From Mesotoga sp. UBA6090 (GTDB taxonomy: Bacteria; Thermotogota; Thermotogae; Petrotogales; Kosmotogaceae): a stretch of 30,973 bases of DNA. The notes under the pieces were generated by a model, which had not been told where the DNA came from, did no database searches, and was given only the letters and a program-made list of their open reading frames with translations. Every line of letters begins with the position of its first letter. The stretch's first letter is position 1. The DNA lies in the NCBI RefSeq assembly GCF_002435945.1, contig NZ_DIXC01000026.1:1-30973 (forward strand). Direction: 5' to 3'. The translations under genes were made by a program, and so were the position numbers. Positions 23,849 to 30,973 of the stretch are shown here, piece by piece.

Positions 23849-23930
23849 TGTTATGTACTGAAACGACCATGATCCTAGAAGTAGCTTCAGATCAGTCTTC
23901 ACGCATGGAACAAAACGGAGGGATTTTGAA

Positions 23931-25358
23931 ATGAGCGGAATTGCTGTCTTCCATGGGGGCGCGAGAGAAATGACCGAAGAGGCGCTTTCTTTCCTCGCCC
24001 ATAGGGGAAGCCGTACAAAGGTCCTCGATACAGACCGGCAAATTGCTATGGGGGCCGTGATGAGCAATGCATTTGGCGGTAATATGAATGTCTTTGAAGG
24101 ACGGGGAGAGTACGTCATTTTTGACGGTATACTCAAGAACCACTTCGACGCACCCTGGCCGGAGAAGATACTGAGTCTTTACAAGAAGTACGGGAATCGA
24201 TTCATAGATAGACTGGACGGTTCTTTCGCCTTCGCTGTTCATACAGCTAGAGAAACTCTGATCGCCCGAGACCCCCTTGGCCTTAAGCCTCTTTACTACT
24301 GTGACATAGATGGAGCAATCGCATGCGCATCTGAACTGAAAGGACTGGCTCCTTTCTGCAGCGAGGTGAAGATCTTTCCGCCAGGTCACTACTTCTCTTC
24401 TATCGAAGGCTTCAAGAAGTACTCTTCTCTAGAAGACTTGCTTACTGATGAACCCGATGTTGGAAGCGAGGAAGAGGCAGCCGAATTGCTGCGGAATTCT
24501 CTTGAAGAGGCCGTTGAAAACAGGCTCTCGGCAATCAAGTCCGACACTATAGTCTTTTTGAGCGGAGGCCTGGACAGCAGCTGCATAGCGGCGGTGGCGA
24601 GTTCTCTTAATGGATCGTTGAGAACATTTACGGTGGGAAGCGGAGACGGAGAGGATCCGGAATTTGCAAGGGAGGTTTCAGGATATCTCGGTACGGACCA
24701 CAGGGAGTACACTTACGATTTCGAAGAGATGCTTGAGGTACTGCCGGAAGTGATCTATCATCTCGAGTCGTTCGATCCTCCCTTAGTAAGGAGTGCGATT
24801 CCAAATTATCTAGTCTCGAAGCTGGCCGCCGAAGAAGGAAGTTCCTTCGTCTTCATGGGAGAAGGCGCAGATGAACTCTTCGCCGGCTATGAGTATATGA
24901 AGGATCTCCCTACGGCAGAATCGATAGATAAGGAGTCACTAAGGATTACTAGAAACGGTTATCGTTCGGGCTTTCAGCGCAATGACAGGATGTCCTTAGC
25001 GTTTGGAATCGAGTTCGACGTACCGTTCATGGACCCTTCAGTTGTGAATCTCGCATTCTCAATTCCCGTCGATTGGAAAATCCACGGGCCGGAAAAGACC
25101 GAGAAGTGGATTCTCAGAAAGGCGTTCGAGAGCGAACTTCCCGAAAGTGTCGTATGGCGAAAAAAGAGTAAGTTCAGCGTTGGCTCAGGCTCATCGCATC
25201 TAATGAAGGAATATGCTGAAGAGAAAATCAGCGACTCCGAATTCGAGACTGAAAGGCAAGAGAAAGGAATTAGGTCGAAGGAAGAGCTTCTTTATTACCG
25301 TATATTCGACGACTTGTTCCCTTCCGGAAGCGCCGCAGAAACAGTTTACAGAAGCTGA
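23931..25358 (+). CDS. Asparagine-synthetase-like amidotransferase lacking the catalytic Cys
   Basis: In this 475-aa protein, residues 1 to about 165 form an Ntn glutaminase-like domain and about 185-475 the ATP-pyrophosphatase synthetase domain. The latter has the PP-loop SGGLDSS (211-217), FMGEGADELFAGYEYM and the FDVPFMDP segment. Class-B asparagine synthetases begin Met-Cys-Gly and use Cys2 to release ammonia from glutamine. Here the second codon is AGC, so the protein begins Met-Ser-Gly. The glutamine-pocket stretch usually read as NGEIYNH is DGILKNHF. RDPLGLKPLYY is kept. It may use free ammonia or another amine, as beta-lactam synthetase relatives do. The gene stands alone, convergent with thrB. 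Confidence 0.82.
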   Translation: MSGIAVFHGGAREMTEEALSFLAHRGSRTKVLDTDRQIAMGAVMSNAFGGNMNVFEGRGEYVIFDGILKNHFDAPWPEKILSLYKKYGNRFIDRLDGSFAFAVHTARETLIARDPLGLKPLYYCDIDGAIACASELKGLAPFCSEVKIFPPGHYFSSIEGFKKYSSLEDLLTDEPDVGSEEEAAELLRNSLEEAVENRLSAIKSDTIVFLSGGLDSSCIAAVASSLNGSLRTFTVGSGDGEDPEFAREVSGYLGTDHREYTYDFEEMLEVLPEVIYHLESFDPPLVRSAIPNYLVSKLAAEEGSSFVFMGEGADELFAGYEYMKDLPTAESIDKESLRITRNGYRSGFQRNDRMSLAFGIEFDVPFMDPSVVNLAFSIPVDWKIHGPEKTEKWILRKAFESELPESVVWRKKSKFSVGSGSSHLMKEYAEEKISDSEFETERQEKGIRSKEELLYYRIFDDLFPSGSAAETVYRS

Positions 25359-25383
25359 TTACAGAGACTAGTTCTTGGAAAGC

Positions 25384-26232
25384 TCACAATCCGACAATAA
25401 ACGGTTCGTTCGCGGGTGATGTTCTTATTACAGCTTCCAGGTAAGGAAGCCCTTCAACATCTTCCAGATCGCAGCATACCGACGAGCCGGAACCGCTCAC
25501 AAACCAGAAATTCGGGTGCCTTTCTTCGATGCAGCTAATTAGCTCTTTCATTCTGGGGTCGCTGTCTATTCTGTGGATCTGGTGGATACTGTCTTGAGTA
25601 TATCTGAAAGCTTCGGTCAGATTGCCTTTGGCAATCTTCGAGATGAACTGAGAGACATTCTTTAGGTTGCTTACCGCGTCCCTGAAGGGAATTGATTCAG
25701 GAAGCGCCTCTCTCATCTCGTCTGTGGAAAGTTTGAATTCAGGCACAAGAAATGTCAGCCTTTCATTAGTCATTTCAAATTTTTCATAATCAAGTCTTTC
25801 GCTGTCATAGTAAGAGACTACAAGCCCTCCGAGCATACAAGGAACGATGTTGTCGGGATGGCCTTCGATCTCCGTTCCGATCTGGAGAAGCGTCCTTATG
25901 GGAATACTTCCGCCGGTCATGATGTTCGCTATAAACAGAGCTGAGGCGATCGCTGCTGCACTTGAACCCAGGCCGCGAGCCGGCGGGATATTGCACTCCT
26001 GAATTATCTGAACTCCCGGCACCATCTTTCCTGTGGCCTTCTCAAATCTCTCTATAGCATTTCCGAAAATCTGTTGTGCCTCTTCTATTTCCCTTCCATA
26101 TCTGCCAATCGATAGAACCTTAAGTCGATTCGCCTTCTCAAACTGAACGGTATTGTGGAGCTTCAGCGCCATGCCCATTACATCGAAGCCGCTTCCCATA
26201 TTTGCCGTTGTGGCCGGTGCTCTCAGTCTCAT
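25384..26232 (-). CDS. thrB: Homoserine kinase
   Basis: This 282-aa GHMP-family kinase phosphorylates homoserine to O-phosphohomoserine with ATP, the step before threonine synthase. The N-terminal APATTANMGSGFDVMGMAL motif and the phosphate-binding loop PPARGLGSSAA (83-93) are present, and a C-terminal FVSGSGSSVCC segment replaces the usual SGSGPT-type motif. It is slightly shorter than the typical 300 residues. Its ATG overlaps the thrC stop by four bases (ATGA). It is the last gene of the thr operon and converges on the synthetase-like gene, leaving only 25 bases between the two stops. Confidence 0.92.
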   Translation of the reverse strand: MRLRAPATTANMGSGFDVMGMALKLHNTVQFEKANRLKVLSIGRYGREIEEAQQIFGNAIERFEKATGKMVPGVQIIQECNIPPARGLGSSAAAIASALFIANIMTGGSIPIRTLLQIGTEIEGHPDNIVPCMLGGLVVSYYDSERLDYEKFEMTNERLTFLVPEFKLSTDEMREALPESIPFRDAVSNLKNVSQFISKIAKGNLTEAFRYTQDSIHQIHRIDSDPRMKELISCIEERHPNFWFVSGSGSSVCCDLEDVEGLPYLEAVIRTSPANEPFIVGL

Positions 26233-27275
26233 TTCAAACCCGCCTCTTGAAGGACGGTCTCCAGACTGTTCTTTAACACTACAGGCCTGTCAACAGACTT
26301 AAGAACTGCTTCAGGATCTTTCAGGCCGTTTCCAGTCAAAGTGCAGACAACTACATCGCTGGGATGGATGATACCTTGGTGCACCTTTCTCAATAAACCG
26401 CCAAAAGAAGCCGCGGAGGCAGGCTCACAGAATACGCCTTCCGAGCTCGCAAGCAGCTTCTGCGCGTTCAGGATCTCCTCGTCTGTCAAGGCTTCGATTA
26501 CCCCTCCCGACTCGTCTCTTGCAGCGACTGCTCTCTTCCAGCTCGCAGGGTTGCCAATCCTGATAGCGGTCGCAATAGTTTCGGGATGTTCGAAGACTCT
26601 GTCATATACAATCGGGGCAGCTCCCTCTGCCTGAAATCCCATCATCTTCGGGAGACTGTCTGAAAGACCATTTTCATGATATTCTTGGTAACCCATCCAG
26701 TAGGCTGTGATGTTACCGGCGTTCCCCACGGGTATGAAGTGATAGTCTGGAGCCCTGCCTAGAACATCGACTATCTCGAAAGCGGCAGTCTTCTGACCTT
26801 CAAGTCTGTATGGATTGAGACTGTTCACAAGCGTTATGGGGTAGTTCTCCGAAATACTCTTCGCCAGTTCGAGGCAGTTGTCGAAATTCCCGTCTATCTG
26901 GATAACTTTGGCCCCGTAGATCATCGCCTGAGCAAGTTTCCCAAGAGCGATCTTTCCCTCGGGGATCAGGATTATCGACTTGATGCCCGTTCGTGCGGAA
27001 TAAGCGGCAGCAGAGGCCGAAGTGTTTCCTGTGGAGGCGCAAATTACGGCCTTTGAACCCTCTTCAATCGCCTTGGCGATAGCCAAAACCATCCCTCTAT
27101 CTTTGAAAGAGCCTGTTGGATTGGCCCCTTCATACTTCACATAGACTTTCAATCCGAACTCCCTGCTGATGTTCTCCAGATATATGAGAGGTGTGTTTCC
27201 TTCAAGGAGCGTGATTCTTGGAGTCTTTGGCGTCAATGGAAGAAATCTTTCGTAAGTAGCTATTACTCCCTTCAT
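26229..27275 (-). CDS. thrC: Threonine synthase
   Basis: This 348-aa PLP enzyme converts O-phosphohomoserine to threonine. The cofactor lysine lies in GSFKDRGM (Lys58) and the phosphate-binding stretch is VPVGNAGNITAYWMG-like (PVGNAGNI). ASTGNTSASAA holds the PLP ring and VCTLTGNGLKDPE is near the C-terminus. Length fits the short threonine-synthase group of Bacillus and Thermotogae. The start ATG 27275 overlaps the hom/ask stop by four bases, and GGAGGAG is seven bases upstream. Confidence 0.95.
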   Translation of the reverse strand: MKGVIATYERFLPLTPKTPRITLLEGNTPLIYLENISREFGLKVYVKYEGANPTGSFKDRGMVLAIAKAIEEGSKAVICASTGNTSASAAAYSARTGIKSIILIPEGKIALGKLAQAMIYGAKVIQIDGNFDNCLELAKSISENYPITLVNSLNPYRLEGQKTAAFEIVDVLGRAPDYHFIPVGNAGNITAYWMGYQEYHENGLSDSLPKMMGFQAEGAAPIVYDRVFEHPETIATAIRIGNPASWKRAVAARDESGGVIEALTDEEILNAQKLLASSEGVFCEPASAASFGGLLRKVHQGIIHPSDVVVCTLTGNGLKDPEAVLKSVDRPVVLKNSLETVLQEAGLK

Positions 27276-29428
27276 GCGATCTCCTCCAGATTGAAAGCGC
27301 TGTGGATAGCGTTTACGGCCAGATGGACCTTTTTGCTGTCGATAACAACCGAGATTCTGCTGTTGCTGGCGCTTATCATATCTATGTTGATCCCTTCATT
27401 TGCAAGAGTCTCAAAGAGAGTCGCCGCGATTGCAGGAGTAGCAGTCAAGTTGACACCTACTATGGAAATCTTTGCTATCTCCCTTTCTATGGTGATCTCT
27501 CTGGCTTCGCTTCTCGCTTTTAGGATATCCTGTCTGAGCTTTGCAAGGTCGTTAGCCTGAACGGTAAAGGCCATTGTGTTGAACTCCCCGCTCCTCATGC
27601 TCTGAATTATCATATCGATGTTCACGTTCTGTTCGGTAAGAGTCTTGAGGACTCTTGCGGCGATCCCTGGCCTGTCCGGTACTTCTTGCAAAACCACTTT
27701 CACGATATCCTGATCAGAAGTTACTGCCCTTACGATAGGTTGCTCCACTTTCGATCCCCTCCATATAAGCGTGCCCCTGGCGTTCGTGTGCGCGTTCTTT
27801 ACGAGCACCTTTATATCATACTTCCTGGCAAATTCCGATGCTCTGCTTTGAAGCACCTGAGCTCCCTGCTTTGAAAGCTCGATCATCTCTTCCCATGAGA
27901 TTTCTTTTATAGGCCTGGCGTCCTTGACAATCCTGGGATCTGCTGAATAAACGCCATCCACATCCTTGTAGATCTCACACAGTTGTGATCCCAGCGCCTT
28001 GGCCAGCACAACGGCTGTAAGATCCGAGCCTCCTCTGCCAAGAGTTGTGATCTCTCCGGTATAGGTGGATCCCTGGAAGCCAGCCACAATGGGAACATAT
28101 CCATTCGAAATGTGACGACTTATGAGATCCGCATCTATTCCAACTATCCTTGCATTTGAGAAATTCGAGTCAGTCTGAATCCTTGCCTGATTGCCGGAAA
28201 GTGAAATGGATTTCATCCCCAGCTCCTGAATCGCCATCGCTACAAGGGCAATTGACTTCTGCTCGCCTGTTGCCAGAAGCATGTCCATCTCTCTACCGTT
28301 TGGCCTGGAAGATATCTCTCTTGCAAGATCGTGAAGAATGTCTGTCTCGATTCCCATCGCAGAAACTACTACGACAGGCTTAACGCCGCTCAAGACTTTT
28401 TTCTTTACCATCTCCGCAACATCCTTTATTTTCTCTGCCGAGTCGACTGAAGTTCCACCAAATTTCATTATCACAACCGAGTTACTCTGCTTCTCTGCGT
28501 ATCTCGATGCCCTGAGAATGTCTGAAATGATCGCGGTCGCAGTTGGTTGGGCTCCCGCCCCCTCTCCCCTGAGAATGAATCTTCCCGAGAGATCCGTCTC
28601 GACCTCGACAGCGTTTTCAACCCCATCTACGCTCCAAAGAGGATCATTCCTTTCAACCTCCTGTGGTTTGACGAAAGCGCTCCCCTTTTCAAAGTCTATC
28701 GTTCCGATCAGCTTCACCTTTTTATCTGAACTCGCCGCTCGCTCCAGATCGCGCTTATTTATCTCTTCGATGCCCATTGTTTCGATGTTTGAAATACCCG
28801 GGAATATTCCTGTCTTCACTCCCATAAGGACAGACAGCTTGTACGCTGCATCAAAACCCTTCACATCACTCGATGGATCGGCCTCTGCATAACCCCTTTT
28901 CTGAGCTATTTCCAGCGCTTCAGCATAATCCATTCCTCTAAGCATTTCGGACAAGATGAAGTTGGTCGTCCCATTGAGGATACCGCGAACGCGCTTTATT
29001 CCGTGAAAGATAAGATAATCCTCGAGAAGAGAAATGATCGGAATACCGCCACCGACAGCAGCTTCAAAGAAGAGGCTCTTTGTTGGCGAACTGCTTGTGA
29101 ACTCATTACCGAACTCTGAAATAAGCATCTTGTTGGCCGTTACGACTGTTCTGTTGAGATCAAGAGATTGCTTTATTAAGGTCCTGGCGGCCCCTGTCCC
29201 TCCTATTGTCTCAACAACAATGTCACTATTGATTATAAGATCTTCAAAATCCTCAGCGATCAGATCGGATGGGATACTAAGTTTTTCATACTTGCTATGA
29301 GTCCTGGTTATTACCTTGGAGACGATACACTTTCTCCCAGATCTCTTCTCGATGTCACCTCCCTTTTCTTTAAGAATTGCATAGACGCAGGACCCGACAG
29401 TGCCGAGTCCGGCAATTCCGATTCTCAA
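27272..29428 (-). CDS. thrA: Bifunctional homoserine dehydrogenase–aspartokinase
   Basis: This 718-aa fusion supplies two steps of the aspartate pathway. Residues 1 to about 315 are homoserine dehydrogenase: GLGTVG NAD(P) loop, VTANKMLIS, ILNGTTNFILSEM and GEGAGAQPTA. From residue 318 comes aspartokinase: KFGGTS (322-327), LATGEQKSIAL, GRGGSDLTA and two ACT modules near 575-640 and 650-710 (VPDRPGIAARVLKTL; TPAIAATLFETLANEGINID) for feedback control. The order is the reverse of E. coli ThrA and matches the fused Thermotoga enzyme. There is almost no linker. The start is TTG 29428, nine bases after GGAGGGGG. It heads the thr operon; TATACT at 29479-29474 is a possible -10 box. Confidence 0.94.
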   Translation of the reverse strand: MRIGIAGLGTVGSCVYAILKEKGGDIEKRSGRKCIVSKVITRTHSKYEKLSIPSDLIAEDFEDLIINSDIVVETIGGTGAARTLIKQSLDLNRTVVTANKMLISEFGNEFTSSSPTKSLFFEAAVGGGIPIISLLEDYLIFHGIKRVRGILNGTTNFILSEMLRGMDYAEALEIAQKRGYAEADPSSDVKGFDAAYKLSVLMGVKTGIFPGISNIETMGIEEINKRDLERAASSDKKVKLIGTIDFEKGSAFVKPQEVERNDPLWSVDGVENAVEVETDLSGRFILRGEGAGAQPTATAIISDILRASRYAEKQSNSVVIMKFGGTSVDSAEKIKDVAEMVKKKVLSGVKPVVVVSAMGIETDILHDLAREISSRPNGREMDMLLATGEQKSIALVAMAIQELGMKSISLSGNQARIQTDSNFSNARIVGIDADLISRHISNGYVPIVAGFQGSTYTGEITTLGRGGSDLTAVVLAKALGSQLCEIYKDVDGVYSADPRIVKDARPIKEISWEEMIELSKQGAQVLQSRASEFARKYDIKVLVKNAHTNARGTLIWRGSKVEQPIVRAVTSDQDIVKVVLQEVPDRPGIAARVLKTLTEQNVNIDMIIQSMRSGEFNTMAFTVQANDLAKLRQDILKARSEAREITIEREIAKISIVGVNLTATPAIAATLFETLANEGINIDMISASNSRISVVIDSKKVHLAVNAIHSAFNLEEIA

Positions 29429-29479
29429 ATCGTTGCACCCCCTCCTGAAGCAATGAATCCACTATTACTCAAAAGTATA

Positions 29480-30588
29480 CATCGGAAGGCCGTGGTTAGG
29501 GGTAGCATGGAGGGGTTTGGAAGAGCAAAGAATTTGTTGCAAGATGTAAGTTGTGAGTTGCAGGAAGAACAAGAGACCGAGTGGTAGGCAAATCAAAGTA
29601 ATCTGATCAGGGCCAACTTACTTTGTCACTGAAGTGCTCCTGTTCAGGATCTGGTCCTATTAAGAACCGTGGTTGGGAGTAGCACGTTGGGGGTTCGAAA
29701 GAGAAGAGTGAAACCGGATCACTGTTGAAAGGTTCTCCGTTCTCCCAGGAGAACTTGTTATTCGTCCAAGAGTGAAAATCTGTTCTTCGTTCTCGATAAT
29801 GCTCTTTCTCGACTGCTCCATCGAAGGACGGGTCCATGCTCTTAACGGGCAGCGAAGGGCGGCTCTTCATTCAACATGACAGTATGTCACGTTTTCAGAA
29901 CCTCCAAACGCTGCCATCCCGTAAAGTCATGAAATGTGCAGCTCACGCTATTGGTTCTCTTCAGGGCGAACAGCCGTTCGCCGCTACAAAAGAACTGCAT
30001 AATCGTTTGACATTATAACCCCGTAGCGCCTCCCCTGATTAGCCTGCCCCAAAATGCTTTTGTTTGGGGCTCTTGTTCAGGGTCATCCCGAACTTGTTTC
30101 GGGATCAAGGCTTATGAGCGGGGTCGGGGGTACGGGGTCGGAAGAGCAAAAGAACTGGTTCCCCGTTAGACGGTTATCCGTTTGGCAAGGGAAACCTGTT
30201 CTTCCAGAGCGAGGACCTGTTCTTCGTTCTTGGTCAAACCATTATTCAGAGAGTAGAGAGAAGGGTAAAGCAATGAGGGCAAGTAAGGATCTGGGATCTT
30301 TAAAAGTCTTGAAAAGCTCTTTAATCCCCTCTCAAGAGGGCTCCATCGTCGACGGGGTGTGTGCACGTCAAGAACGGACCTCATGTTTAGAACGAGGTAT
30401 CTGACGTTTCTTTACTTTAGGGCTTGCAACTTGGAACAGGCAACTTGCAGCTGTTCTTTCTAAGGGCGGCTCTTCACAACGCTCAGCGTCTCTAACCAAG
30501 CGACCAGCGGGATCTTGTGGCCCGCAAAATGGGACTTGCCTCGCCGAAGGCGAGACTGGCCTGCGACAGCAGAATGGCTTCTGAAATG
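29480..30588. repeat. Repeat island between the thr operon and the thioredoxin-like gene
   Basis: No gene is visible. It contains a GTGGTTGGGAGTAGCACG/GGTTCTCCGTTCTCC block (29670-29755) like that at 30-110; a degenerate REP at 29964-29983 followed by CTACAAAAGAACTGCATAAT; a perfect hairpin ATCCCGAA-CTTGT-TTCGGGAT (30085-30105); and TTGCAACTTGGAACAGGCAA (30422-30441). It ends with a GGCTCTTCACAACGCTCAGC...GGCCTGCGACAGCAG block (30473-30575) like that at 16797-16880. Confidence 0.75.
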
Positions 30589-30900
30589 CTAACTCTCTGT
30601 CTCATCAATTTCACGAAGGTAGTCTATAACTTCTTCGAGAGAGAAGTATCTGCACCATCTCTTCTGCTCTCTACCATCGACCTGCACAACAATCGTCGGG
30701 ACTGTAAAGACAGAGTGTTCTGAAGCAACCGCAGGATTCTCTACAGTATTTATTTTGTAGAATTTCCAGGAAACAAAAGTGTCTTCAACTTCATCAAGCT
30801 TTGTTTCAATCGCTGCACATACGCCGCAGCCTGGACTGAAGAAGTCAATAAGAACCTTTCCGATGACTCCCCTCAATTCTGCCAGAGTTACTTCCTTCAC
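30589..30900 (-). CDS. Thioredoxin-like protein
   Basis: This 103-aa protein has a thioredoxin fold. LIDFFSPGCGVCAAIE has a CGVC redox pair in place of the classic CGPC, and the cis-proline loop is VFTVPTIVVQ. The strand-helix order fits a single thioredoxin domain. The start is GTG 30900, chosen because AGGAGG (30913-30908) sits seven bases upstream. An in-frame ATG at 30921 would swallow that ribosome site. It probably acts as a cytosolic disulfide reductant. No reductase is adjacent. Confidence 0.83.
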   Translation of the reverse strand: MKEVTLAELRGVIGKVLIDFFSPGCGVCAAIETKLDEVEDTFVSWKFYKINTVENPAVASEHSVFTVPTIVVQVDGREQKRWCRYFSLEEVIDYLREIDETES

Positions 30901-30973
30901 TTCATCGCCTCCTAAAAGCATTATAATTGATAATAATAGTAGAATATATGCGAGGTGGAGTCTTGCAACAAAA
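30901..30973. promoter_or_regulatory. Likely divergent promoter region at the window edge
   Basis: On the minus strand AGGAGG (30913-30908) is the ribosome site of the thioredoxin-like gene and TATAAT (30925-30920) a possible -10 box, though it is close to the start. On the plus strand ATAATAGTAGAATATAT is followed by GAGGTGGAG (30952-30960), which may be the ribosome site of a gene that begins at or beyond the edge. Too little sequence is present to call it. Confidence 0.3.

Noticed and set aside
30948..30973. Start of a plus-strand gene at the right edge
   Set aside because: GAGGTGGAG resembles a ribosome site, but the nearest start codon is too close and only a few codons are present.

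Overview
The window looks like a chromosome segment from a member of the Thermotogae, most likely a Mesotoga/Kosmotogaceae-type bacterium. This is inference. The support is a homoserine dehydrogenase–aspartokinase fusion in the HSD-first order known from Thermotoga, followed by overlapping thrC and thrB; moderate GC; strong AGGAGG-type ribosome sites with frequent GTG and TTG starts; and large gene-free islands full of dispersed palindromic repeats. No rRNA, tRNA or CRISPR array was seen.

Layout. 1-1.35 kb: tandemly duplicated repeat DNA and a REP-associated tyrosine transposase (RAYT) bounded by palindromes. 1.5-3.65 kb: a HEPN/MNT toxin-antitoxin pair whose HEPN gene is split by a complete IS110-type element. 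3.7-4.1 kb: a DUF4160 remnant and an intact DUF2442 gene. 4.3-6 kb: an ABC ATPase plus ABC-2 permease behind a promoter with a large inverted repeat. 6-7.6 kb: repeat island. 7.65-11.3 kb: a YtrA-type GntR regulator, two ABC ATPases and a large permease in one overlapping operon. 11.7-14.4 kb: a P2A calcium-type ATPase. 15.3-15.9 kb: an RHH/MazF toxin-antitoxin pair. 17-18.15 kb: an MFS transporter. 18.2-19 kb: tandem repeats and a structured leader ahead of a type IV pilin-like gene. 19.86-20.54 kb: a second RAYT element. 20.9-23.6 kb (minus): an opine-dehydrogenase-like gene and a B12-dependent mutase-like gene, one base apart. 23.9-25.4 kb (plus): an asparagine-synthetase-like protein without the glutaminase cysteine. 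25.4-29.4 kb (minus): the threonine operon hom/ask-thrC-thrB. 29.5-30.6 kb: repeat island, then a thioredoxin-like gene.

The strongest observation is the IS110 element. Its 168-nt left noncoding end reads as a bridge RNA with two guide-hairpin-guide units. The first carries a 10-nt exact copy of the DNA immediately left of the insertion. The second carries a 7-nt copy of the element's own right end. Removing the element at a CT core restores a full 135-aa HEPN reading frame. A second theme is the RAYT/REP system: two RAYT copies about 90% identical, with many stand-alone palindromes whose stems change in compensating pairs. A third is a possibly undescribed metabolic pair, a fused glutamate-mutase-like B12 enzyme coupled to an opine-dehydrogenase-like protein.
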